Source: Eumeta japonica
Taxonomy: Eukaryota; Arthropoda; Insecta; Lepidoptera; Psychidae
Direction: 5' to 3'
Assembly (NCBI GenBank): GCA_005406025.1
Contig: BGZK01000142.1
Span: 1-64,000, forward strand
DNA length: 64,000 nt
A model generated the notes under the pieces. The model worked only from the letters and a program-made list of their open reading frames with translations. It did not search any database and was not told the DNA's origin. Position numbers and translations under genes: made by a program. Below are positions 27,201 to 32,929 of this stretch, piece after piece. Every line of letters begins with the position of its first letter. Within the stretch, counting starts at the first letter, position 1.

Positions 27201-27584
27201 CAGCAAAACTTGCAAAAGTCAAATATTTAAAATAACACACATCTAAGTAGTGTTTTTTTTTATTAAATCATGATAATCAATGATAATGTCTATTATGTTT
27301 CGTTCTATATTTACCTTTGACAATCATATCTGCCAAATGATATGGAAAGAGCATAAGCCTCTGGATACTGTTTTGGATGAGGGCTTCATAATATTTTCTC
27401 TCATCTTTTTTTATACTACGAACTGCAACACAATATATTATGAGTATCAGGTGTTATGAGTTATAAGTTCAGCAAAAATTATTTTCAGTTTTTACTTACC
27501 AAGATTTCCCCTGTATCTCAATTGATTTTTAATGCTAAATTCGAACACATACTTTTCATATTCTTTGGGTGAATCATTTAATAT
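217..27584 (-). CDS. FAM91A1: FAM91A1 orthologue, 18 exons traced, partial at both ends
   Basis: FAM91 family protein. The vertebrate protein sits on trans-Golgi membranes with WDR11 and C17orf75, and TBC1D23 links it to golgins for capture of endosome-derived vesicles. Exons in transcript order: 27584-27500, 27422-27315, 26402-26301, 25780-25599, 25476-25376, 22953-22776, 15028-14898, 13002-12903, 12527-12438, 10593-10505, 9840-9662, 8569-8534, 7974-7821, 5813-5568, 4135-3992, 3363-2753, 2427-2320, 286-217. Conserved blocks as I recall the human protein: [95 protein letters not shown]. Phases agree at nearly all junctions. Exceptions are the A-run in 10505-10593, the join after 8534-8569, and the join 2320 to 286. 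The start exon was not found and the C-terminal exon is off the left edge. The traced exons give about 900 residues, more than the matching human part, because of a long acidic linker. Identity is very sure; exact ends are less so. Confidence 0.93.
300..2310. other. FAM91A1 intron with dispersed repeats
   Basis: AT-rich and without a coding signal. The stretch 885-1020 carries a CGTCCGTCTGTCTGTCC-type repeat. 2040-2230 carries a repeat that recurs at 13330-13490 and, inverted, at 56380-56540. Confidence 0.5.
2320..2427 (-). CDS. FAM91A1: FAM91A1 exon, C-terminal domain
   Basis: Encodes [20 protein letters not shown] and [16 protein letters not shown], matching human WVPLELCFGIPLFSSELN. Acceptor TTTCAG is clear. 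The donor is either after TTA (2320) or after GAA (2326); both are phase 0, which does not fit the next exon. Confidence 0.88.
2753..3363 (-). CDS. FAM91A1: FAM91A1 exon, long acidic Ser-rich linker
   Basis: 611 nt, open throughout, one base carried in, phase 0 out at GAG|GTAAAT. It starts [12 protein letters not shown] (a basic patch) and continues as a Ser/Glu/Asp-rich low-complexity segment of about 200 residues. [13 protein letters not shown] appears twice, about 38 residues apart. The human protein has a shorter acidic linker at this place. Probably disordered and phosphorylated (inference). Confidence 0.9.
3992..4135 (-). CDS. FAM91A1: FAM91A1 exon, very GC-rich
   Basis: Encodes [17 protein letters not shown] and [18 protein letters not shown], equivalent to the human LQILRNRVDLQHLCGYVTML region. 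Acceptor ATCAG and donor G|GTGAGG give consistent phases (1 and 1). Confidence 0.87.
4270..4765. repeat. CCGGCCAAGT-type interspersed repeat
   Basis: Starts AAAACCGGCCAAGTACAAAT and ends near GACAGACAGATGGAG with GATCCTATAAGGGTTCC. Both ends resemble sequences I recognise as very common in lepidopteran genomes. It lies in a FAM91A1 intron. The class is not certain. Confidence 0.55.
5568..5813 (-). CDS. FAM91A1: FAM91A1 exon, very GC-rich
   Basis: Encodes [20 protein letters not shown], an Ala-rich stretch, then [15 protein letters not shown] and [15 protein letters not shown]. It fits the human TRLRKLPDIFQSYDRLLITS, HSAVLIQGHG and VHVPFP series. Acceptor TTTGCAG; the Gly is split with the previous exon. 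The donor GTTTGT is weak. Confidence 0.88.
6235..6720 (+). pseudogene. THAP-domain transposase relic (P-element-like), frameshifted
   Basis: Read across two frames this gives the start of a THAP zinc finger: [17 protein letters not shown], then a frame change in an A-run, then [13 protein letters not shown] and [10 protein letters not shown] followed by a GTAAGT donor. The C-x4-C and C-x2-H ligands are visible. The first Met of the correct frame appears lost (ATA). Upstream 6237-6330 has a palindromic motif TTAGTTGTCACTCGTAGTAG, and no further exons were found. It lies antisense in a FAM91A1 intron. A domesticated THAP gene is less likely, because the frame is broken. Confidence 0.6.
6890..7060 (-). 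repeat. Dispersed repeat R1, copy 1 (inverted)
   Basis: Contains GGAAATCCATAATAAATGCT and ends AACACCTAAGCAAGTGTTAA, the reverse complement of segments found at 14420-14620, 18766-18923 and 41840-42010. Confidence 0.6.
7821..7974 (-). CDS. FAM91A1: FAM91A1 exon
   Basis: In the correct frame it encodes [10 protein letters not shown], then [19 protein letters not shown] and [17 protein letters not shown], matching human PQHIGPAIPE and YIYHVTGQGPPSLLLSKG. Donor AAAG|GTAATG. Confidence 0.92.
8220..8400. other. GC-rich block in a FAM91A1 intron, unidentified
   Basis: About 180 bp much richer in G+C than its AT-rich surroundings, with repeated GACC/GGTC and TCACGCC words. The apparent minus frame (8232-8495) has no recognisable domain. 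Possibly a short mobile element; no target duplication was seen. Confidence 0.3.
8534..8569 (-). CDS. FAM91A1: FAM91A1 36-nt micro-exon candidate
   Basis: The human protein has about 11 residues (YTLLVSMAPLTNE) between the blocks of the two flanking exons. This segment, bounded by TTTTAG and GTAAAT, reads [12 protein letters not shown] in the phase left by the 9662-9840 exon. It ends in phase 2 while the next exon needs phase 0, so one base is missing or the donor differs. A fifth C in the CCCC run would fix it. Confidence 0.6.
8840..8940. other. Second GC-rich block in the same intron, unidentified
   Basis: GAGTGGCGGTGGCGCGCGGC and neighbouring words stand out from flanking AT-rich DNA. No reading frame or splice sites support an exon. 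Could be one end of an unknown transposon. Confidence 0.3.
9662..9840 (-). CDS. FAM91A1: FAM91A1 exon, very GC-rich
   Basis: Encodes [45 protein letters not shown] and ARLLTTKYR, matching human GEGEAQRYFDHALTLRN and [14 protein letters not shown]. Ends in phase 2 at a GTAAAT donor. Confidence 0.92.
10505..10593 (-). CDS. FAM91A1: FAM91A1 exon with an apparent one-base frameshift
   Basis: From [20 protein letters not shown] to VELDK the match to the family is excellent. The start GACCTT plus a run of six A then GTCATGCTGTGA stops in frame. A seventh A would give [14 protein letters not shown] and restore phase 0 to phase 0 (90 nt). I read this as a homopolymer undercall, though a real mutation is possible. 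Confidence 0.88.
10600..12430. other. FAM91A1 intron without other features
   Basis: AT-rich intron of about 1.8 kb. I see no conserved frame, RNA gene or clear transposon end. Confidence 0.5.
12438..12527 (-). CDS. FAM91A1: FAM91A1 exon
   Basis: Encodes [19 protein letters not shown] and [11 protein letters not shown], matching human [20 protein letters not shown]. Donor CCT|GTGAGT. Confidence 0.94.
12903..13002 (-). CDS. FAM91A1: FAM91A1 exon
   Basis: Encodes [19 protein letters not shown] and [14 protein letters not shown], the less conserved segment before the FDST block. Acceptor TTTTTAG, donor GTGAGC, phases agree on both sides. Confidence 0.85.
13330..13490. repeat. Dispersed repeat R2, copy 2
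   Basis: Similar in order and wording to 2060-2230: a TTGTTGAAATAAAATCTATG type start, then GCCATAAAAAATCG and a LACATGCTC-like AACATGCTCAAA end. Divergent copy of a family seen also at 56380-56540. Confidence 0.45.
14035..14625 (+). repeat. Dispersed repeat R1, long copy
   Basis: This copy and 41510-42010 align over most of their length. Shared landmarks are GACAATTGACAAACATGTCT / GACGATTGACAAGAATGTCT, TTAACACTTGCTTAGGTGTT, and the GTGGGTTGCRTGCTG-type core. The open frames in it are not conserved between copies. Class unknown. Confidence 0.6.
14898..15028 (-). CDS. FAM91A1: FAM91A1 exon
   Basis: Encodes [20 protein letters not shown] then a Pro-rich stretch and [12 protein letters not shown], matching human VSMYCRLGFAHK and LHSSWKNVPSV. 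The intron before it is about 7.7 kb and holds LINE fragments and other repeats. Confidence 0.92.
15030..16080. other. FAM91A1 intron, left part, no clear feature
   Basis: AT-rich DNA without a recognisable gene or complete repeat. Confidence 0.4.
16090..16620. mobile_element. Probable MITE with GACCAACT ends and an internal duplication
   Basis: The left end reads GGTGACCAACTATTTTTTGT. The right end, in reverse complement, reads GAGACCAACTGTACTATTTA, an imperfect inverted repeat. Inside, at 16316-16365 and 16397-16445, a block with GTGCCGGAAACG, a CGCGCGAAA or CACGCGAAAA word and TTCAAATMACTGTCAAA is repeated about 81 bp apart. No transposase was seen. Confidence 0.45.
18135..19830 (-). mobile_element. 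RTE-type LINE remnant, reverse transcriptase region
   Basis: 18135-18563 encodes [19 protein letters not shown], then [12 protein letters not shown] and [19 protein letters not shown], typical of RTE-like reverse transcriptases. The catalytic FADD is FADN here. 19335-19787 encodes the linker between endonuclease and RT ([39 protein letters not shown]). The two parts are joined by sequence with stops, so the element is dead. It carries a 158-bp insertion at 18766-18923. Confidence 0.75.
18766..18923. mobile_element. Dispersed repeat R1, short copy nested in the RTE LINE
   Basis: The 13-bp word ATATTTTGTTATC is present exactly at 18753-18765 and again at 18924-18936, a perfect target-site duplication around 158 bp. 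The insert contains GGTCAGCGGTGGGTTGCATG and GGATTTCCGCGAATTAACAC, shared with the other R1 copies. This fixes the boundaries of one form of the repeat. Confidence 0.7.
19850..20320. repeat. Degenerate tandem repeat, about three units
   Basis: Units of roughly 150 bp start near 19865, 20003 and 20163. Each has a T- or A-rich run, a GATAA word, CGATTTTTGACCC or similar, and ends near AAAAGATATTGCAG. The units are diverged. Might be an internal repeat of a transposon. Confidence 0.5.
20330..22030. other. Very AT-rich intron stretch without features
   Basis: Long A/T-rich DNA in the large FAM91A1 intron. No coding frame or repeat boundary was recognised. Confidence 0.45.
22040..22240. other. 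Moderately GC-rich intron block, unidentified
   Basis: Contains GTACAACGCACGAAACTCTG and, inverted at the other side, GAGTTTCACGCATTG, so the block may have imperfect inverted ends. This suggests a non-autonomous transposon. Confidence 0.35.
22671..22709. repeat. Perfect palindrome, 18-bp arms, 3-nt spacer
   Basis: Arms ACCTTTTAAAAGCTAGTA and TACTAGCTTTTAAAAGGT are exact complements around GTA. It sits 67 bp downstream of the 22776 splice donor of FAM91A1. Confidence 0.9.
22776..22953 (-). CDS. FAM91A1: FAM91A1 exon with the most conserved block
   Basis: Encodes [11 protein letters not shown], then [20 protein letters not shown] and [17 protein letters not shown], nearly identical to the human protein. 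Donor CAG|GTAAGT. A perfect 18-bp-arm palindrome lies 67 bp past the donor in the next intron. Confidence 0.95.
24536..24618. repeat. Pre-miRNA-like hairpin in a FAM91A1 intron
   Basis: Left arm 24545-24572 pairs with right arm 24583-24610 over 28 positions with two mismatches, around a 10-nt loop. After a short bulge the stem extends with CATATG on both sides. Size, stem and loop fit an animal microRNA precursor (a mirtron is excluded because it is not bounded by splice sites). A small palindromic MITE would look similar. I do not recognise the mature sequence. Confidence 0.55.
24760..25258. mobile_element. Pogo/Tigger-like MITE with TA target duplication
   Basis: The 24-bp terminal inverted repeats begin CAGTAGAATCTCAATAACTC on the left and CAGTGGAATCTCAATAACTT on the right (reverse complement), with two mismatches. 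They are flanked by TA on both sides. The 499-bp body has no transposase but several more AACTCGAA/AAGTCGAA words. The end sequence is typical of the pogo/Tigger branch of mariner elements. Confidence 0.8.
25376..25476 (-). CDS. FAM91A1: FAM91A1 exon
   Basis: Encodes [17 protein letters not shown] and [15 protein letters not shown]. Acceptor TTTCAG, donor GTAAAA, phase 2 at its end. Confidence 0.92.
25599..25780 (-). CDS. FAM91A1: FAM91A1 exon
   Basis: Encodes [15 protein letters not shown] (the Cys is split over the intron), then an AWW-like [16 protein letters not shown] block. Donor AAG|GTGATT, phase 0. Confidence 0.93.
26301..26402 (-). CDS. FAM91A1: FAM91A1 exon
   Basis: Encodes [16 protein letters not shown] and [13 protein letters not shown], matching the family's GLRITPFSYY and [12 protein letters not shown] region. 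Acceptor TTTGTAG, donor GTAAGT. Confidence 0.92.
26420..27310. other. FAM91A1 intron, no further feature
   Basis: AT-rich intron sequence between two exons; no frame or repeat recognised. Confidence 0.5.
27315..27422 (-). CDS. FAM91A1: FAM91A1 exon
   Basis: Encodes [15 protein letters not shown] and [15 protein letters not shown]. It continues the previous exon in frame (one base carried over) and ends at a GTAAAT donor. Confidence 0.92.
27500..27584 (-). CDS. FAM91A1: FAM91A1 exon (first traced)
   Basis: Translates as [16 protein letters not shown] then [12 protein letters not shown], matching the segment of human FAM91A1 just after its first exon. Acceptor CCGCAG and donor GTAAGT are both clear. 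It starts in phase 0, so a short upstream exon with the initiator Met must lie at higher coordinates. Confidence 0.92.
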
Positions 27585-28443
27585 CTGCGGAAATAACAAC
27601 TGTAATTGTAGCTTCATTTTGAAAAATTGATATTACTAGAAATAATATTTAAACTTCCAAGTTTCATGGACGGAGTGGAAATTGGAATAAATACTAGAAA
27701 ATGCTCATAGCAACATATTTGGCAATCATGGCCAAACTCCATTGAGGTGCCTGCTAAAATGTTACTTCTAATGAGATTGCTTGTAAAGACAAAACCTATA
27801 CAGTGATGTATTTCTGTACACTTGTTAAAAAAAAAATAATGAAATATATTGAGCACTGTTTGACATTACTTCTCTCATGTCCAATGCCTCATAATCATTG
27901 TTTGGTGCACTTACAATATATTAGTATATAGTGAAATGCATCATAGAATGCAGAATGTATTCATACTCTCTGTACATTGTTTAATGACATATGTATGAAT
28001 TTTTTTTTTGAATATGATGACTTTATTGTTGCATATCATTTATTAGTTACAACTACAACTTTTTGTGGTACCATGAAATGTTATTACAATCAATTTTCAA
28101 TGCATATCATTCAATTTTGTACAGGTCTTTCAAATTACTACCACCAATTATAACAATATGCTAAAGCTATGAATCTACAACTCGACAACTTATTTATACT
28201 GATCAATAAGGTGAGAGTGACTAGACCAAAAATTTTGTTTCTATAACTGTCATAGAAATTTAAGGAGAAAAATCATAACCCTGTAGTTATTCACAATTCA
28301 AATAACATTTTGTTTGCATTAGTAGATTTATACAAAAGCTGATGTACTTATTTAAACCTATATTTAATAACATTAAAATTCAATCATTTCATTGAATAGC
28401 TATAGATGTACATATAACAATATATTATTCATCTGGTTGAATA

Positions 28444-28707
28444 ATGTTTATAGAAATAACTATAGCAAAAAAGTATACTATAAACAAATATTTACTCTTT
28501 TTATTGTTGGTGGCAGCTGAGCCCATGCCACTTTTTTTCGGATACAGTCCTCTATTTCATCCTCCATTGCGTTCATATATGAACTTTAATTCCCGTAATA
28601 CTTATTCACATATTTTACAAAAAATATCAGATACCTATTATGAATGGACATTAAAGCATTACACCTTATTCCCTGATAAAAACGGAGCTTCTGAAGACAG
28701 GAATTGA
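28444..28707 (+). CDS. Possible small secreted peptide, hypothetical
   Basis: An 87-codon frame beginning MFIEITIAKKYTINKYLLFL. A hydrophobic stretch (about residues 18-27, ending LVAAEPMP) resembles a signal peptide, followed by a polar region rich in Tyr, Phe, Ser and Asn and the end DKNGASEDRN. I know no homologue. GGTGGCAG within it at 28509-28516 could instead be a splice acceptor. It may be a chance frame in AT-rich DNA. Confidence 0.25.
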   Translation: MFIEITIAKKYTINKYLLFLLLVAAEPMPLFFGYSPLFHPPLRSYMNFNSRNTYSHILQKISDTYYEWTLKHYTLFPDKNGASEDRN

Positions 28708-29234
28708 TTCATTCAAAAGTAATCTACTACTTAATAACGGTATAATTAAATATTCTCTGATCAGTAAATGATCATGCGTCTCTAAAAAATAAGTTTATTA
28801 AATACTTTAAAACCAAGGAAAATTATGATTAAATGTTTTGTTGATATCTGTCAATGTCATACGCCCTAGCAGTTGACAATGTCATAGATTAGACGGCAAA
28901 GTTTTTTGAAGTTTTGAATATCAACCTTATAATATCATTTCAATGCTAATGTAACAAAAAGGTACAATATATTCGGAACGACAATTGATTGCCTGGACTA
29001 TTTGCTAGAGATTACTCCTCGCTTCGCTAGGCGTTGTGGGTTGTAAGAGAAATATGTAAATAAAATGAAAGTTGTTTAATTCAAAAAATAAATAACTTAA
29101 AATCATTTACAAACAATTCCACATCGAATCATCAAATTTCCATTCCGATATGTCCAGCAGTTTATAACTGCCACTCGGTCACAAAAATATTAAGTGTTTA
29201 TGAAAATTCAGACCTAAATTTATAATCTATTGCC

Positions 29235-29346
29235 AATGATATAAAGGACAGACTTGACAGCGAGGTGGACCGAGAGCGAGAAGTGACCACTAAACGATAA
29301 TCGGTTGACACCCTGGAGCTTGGGACGGAGAACGGCGCAAAGGTAA
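29235..29346 (+). promoter_or_regulatory. Possible 5' noncoding exon with a GTAAGA donor
   Basis: GC-richer stretch ending GGCGCAAAG|GTAAGACA on the plus strand, standing out from AT-rich flanks. It has no long frame. It could be a first exon of a small plus-strand transcript, with a TTTCCGCAG acceptor followed by ATG at 29896, or part of the FAM91A1 promoter region on the other strand. Not resolved. Confidence 0.25.
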
Positions 29347-29457
29347 GACAATTATAACAACTATGACACTTTTAACTAATTGCACTTCAATTATTAACGC
29401 ACCGATCGCTAAGAAAAACCAATTAGAAACACTTATACTCACACAGTCACGCACGCG

Positions 29458-29505
29458 TAAACACACACACACATATGTGTGTATACATACATGCATATAT
29501 ACATT
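29458..29505. repeat. (CA)n/(TG)n and ATAC microsatellite
   Basis: ACACACACACACATATGTGT followed by GTATACATACATGCATAT. Confidence 0.8.
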
Positions 29506-30759
29506 TTTGCACACAAGGATTTTTACATTCCCTTATATAAAATAATTATCTATGAATATATTTTCATTTTTTAATCAATTCAACCAATTATGTCATCTGC
29601 ACATGTTACAAAACTATAATTTTAATTAAAGCTTACTGTTGAACATTAATTCTATTTGTAAAAATTCTCTTGGGCTTACAAAGAAAAGCCATGGGATTAC
29701 AGTTCGTAAGTAAATAACACACAAACGAATAATTCCATTCATTTTTATTAATTAATTTTAATTGCTTTTATTATTAAAGAAAATGACGTCAATATTACGA
29801 GTTTTAGTCATATAATCAAATACTTAGGGTAAAATATTTGTTTAAATTGCCAACATTTAAAAATAACAATAATGATTATAGAATTTTTCCGCAGATGTAT
29901 AAAAAGAGAAAATCACCAGTCGCTTACTATTATAATGGAAAAAAATGGATCAAAATGTACATAATGTCTCTGTCGCACGTTTTACAATACTATTTGGCCG
30001 TGCCAAAGAAAAATGACGAAAGAAACATTATTTATCATCTAACATTTTAACCGAAAGATCATCACACATTAATCATTTTGAAATGCGCAGAAAACAAGTA
30101 ACAATATTTTTTTTTACTAGAAGAAAATAAGTTTTATTTTTTTTACAAATTACACGTGCTGTTCTAAAACAAGACTTCAGTGGAGTCACTTAAATTTATT
30201 TTAAATCATTATCATTGTTTTTTTGTTGAATGAATGAAGTCATTGGTTCTTTCTCTGCATAATAAAGCTTAACGCAGCAATCAAATAAGATTAATGTTAA
30301 TATGATCCTTATATAACATTTGTGAAAATACATATGAAAGAGCTCGATAATTTGTAAGCTGTATAGAGCATACAAATACAAAACTTTCTAATTATTTGTT
30401 TAATAAAATGTAGTAATAATTCATTAAATATTAATATATTTTTGCCGAACATAATGCTTATACATTAAATTCGCGACGGAAACGTTCCTGCACACCTCAA
30501 CATACACACGGCGTGACTATATTCATTATCTTACTTTCAGTCCTACAGCTTGTATAGACGTGTTTCGAATTTGTAAATAGAAAACATCGCGTTTTCGGTG
30601 CAATTTTATAGTGAAATGTAAATAATAGCATAGTTTTTGTACATATAGGTTTATTTTGTAAATAAAGAGATGAGTTTTACTTCCGAAATGCATCAAACAC
30701 GTGTGCAATATAGTACCACGGGGTAATCCTTCAGAGGGCCAATCATGCGACATAGATAT

Positions 30760-31260
30760 CGGCAGTCTTCATGAGTGTAGGGCCGTCGACTGCTGGCGGT
30801 AGTTGTTCAGGGGCGCCATATAGTGATGCACGTTACGATACGACCTGAAATCGATGTCGAAAATTATTATAGCTGTTCCGACGGTACGGTTTCCGATCTA
30901 GGGCAGATTTTGAGATCCGGGCCGTTTCGATTCGATAGGTTTAAATTCGACCCATCTAATCTGTCGCTCTTTGAAGGACAAATTCGGATATTGTAAAAAA
31001 TAGTATAAAAATGCAGCTGCATGCTTCATTTAACTTGCACTACCCCAATACTGCACTCAGTATACAGTCTACTACAGTACATAGCATACATGTTGGTATA
31101 TCGGAAATGAAGCTCTGCACCTCTATAGACATTTAGTGTTCAGAGGTATTATTTCGACGACCTGAGTTGACGAGGCGCCGCTCCTGCGAATAGGTAGCCG
31201 ATCAGAAAAACCAAAAAACGGGCAGTTAAACGTTCCATATGCATGTGCCCGGTCCGTCAC
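30760..31260. other. Intergenic block of mixed composition, unidentified
   Basis: About 500 bp between FAM91A1 and Pgpep1, less AT-rich than its surroundings, with many CG-containing words (TACGATACGACC, CCGACGGTACGGTTTCCGAT). No open frame of note. Perhaps the relic of a transposon or a regulatory region. Confidence 0.3.
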
Positions 31261-32704
31261 ATAATTGGCTTAAAAATAAATTCAAATATAATAAGATTTT
31301 TTTTCCTTTGAATAGTTATAATCTATTGTATGATTTTCCTATAAAGATAATTTTGCATAAATATAAAGGAAGCAATGAATTAAAAAATAAATAAAAAGGC
31401 GACTCTATTACTACAAGAGCAGAATCTGTATTATTAAGGGACCGAATAAAATGCAATGCAAGAAAACCGAGACCTGTGTAGTTATGTATATTTCTTTTAA
31501 GTTGATTTATATCTCGGCTCTCGATGATATTTTAAATAAAGAAATACAAAATACTTTATCGGATACTCATTATAATACATGGTTGAGCACTTATCATAAA
31601 TAAACAAAAAATTGTTTGTAGAAAATAAGAAATGCCATCCTTTTTATAGCTTTTGACTTGTTGTTTTTGCGTTATTTGACAGAACACTTCGACATTGTAA
31701 CGGAAAGTGCGATGAAACTACATTAAATATAATGGGTGGTAAATAGTCTGTTTTATCGCTCACAAAGTTCCCCAATTTTTCTTTCCCTTATTTTTATAAA
31801 TATATGTACCTTCAATGAATATGTTTACGAAAGATATATTAGATGTAGTATTGAAAGATAGTTCAAAATAAAAAGAATGTGGGACGTTATGCCATTGAAG
31901 AAGGGTGATAAAATTTGACATACTAACGACAATGTCATCGGTATGACTAAACATATTTTAATAAATGTATTGTACCTATTAATATCAAATTATTATTTCT
32001 ATAATAGGAGCCGTTCATGGTTAGCATGTCAGCAGTTAAAAGTATGACTTCACATTAAATCACTGTTAACGACTTAGCTTCCATCATTCTTTAGGAATTC
32101 TTATGCTAGTTAGTGTTATTTGCATAATCCGTATCAAAGAGAACGGGTGTCGTATAATTAGAGCAGCTACTATTTGTTTATTTAGTGTATGTAAATATTA
32201 TTCGTGTGGGTATCGTTTAAGTTAAAAGAAAATTACCAGACAAAAAAAGATGGATACTATACTATTATACTTTTTGTAAACCGCTGCAGAATGTGGTAAA
32301 ATTTATAGTTAATTTCATTAATGTTTGGTATTTAAACATTATCCTAACAATGCATTATTTTCAATCTGACTGATCAATGGGCTAGTATTTGAATAGAACG
32401 CATAATCACTGTTAGTAGTCGTTAGTTGTCCAACGTGGGCCAGCATTAAGTAGAGTTTAAAAGTAGTATGAGGTACAGCCCTTGAAATCAGCTGACCGGC
32501 TAGTTGCGCCAACTTCAATATGTGTATTGTTTTCAATACTTCGTTGGTTTTCGTTATAAGTTTAAATTTTGTGCCCGTAAATTTGTATTAATTTTCATTA
32601 GAAACTTTAAAATTATTTTTATGTTAGTTGTAAGTTAGACAACAGCGTTAAAAATTAGACGGCAACTCCCGTGAGTTAATTTATATTATAAATTCACATA
32701 GAAA

Positions 32705-32929
32705 ATGTGTAACAATTTAGATTTTTTATTAAAACCAATTGTTTTGGTGACTGGTTTTGGGCCATTTATTGATTGTCCTATAAACCCTAGTTGGGAAGCT
32801 GTTAAACTAATCGATAAAAATAAAATGGAAAAGAAACACAATATTGAATTAGTGCTATTAGAAATTCCCATAACCTATGACAATATAGACGAGTTTGTAC
32901 CTGCGCTTTGGGAAACACATACACCGAAA
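32705..32929 (+). CDS. Pgpep1: Pgpep1 paralogue A, exon 1
   Basis: 75 codons from MCNNLDFLLKPIVLVTG to PALWETHTPK, donor AAA|GTAAGA. The start is set by alignment with paralogue B (MYNDLDS). Confidence 0.93.

Noticed and set aside
28805..28861. Minus-strand MTLTDINKTFNHNFPWF as the missing first coding exon of FAM91A1
   Set aside because: HNFPW resembles the HNYPW of the human N-terminus, but a stop follows directly and there is no KLP-like continuation or suitable donor. Probably chance.
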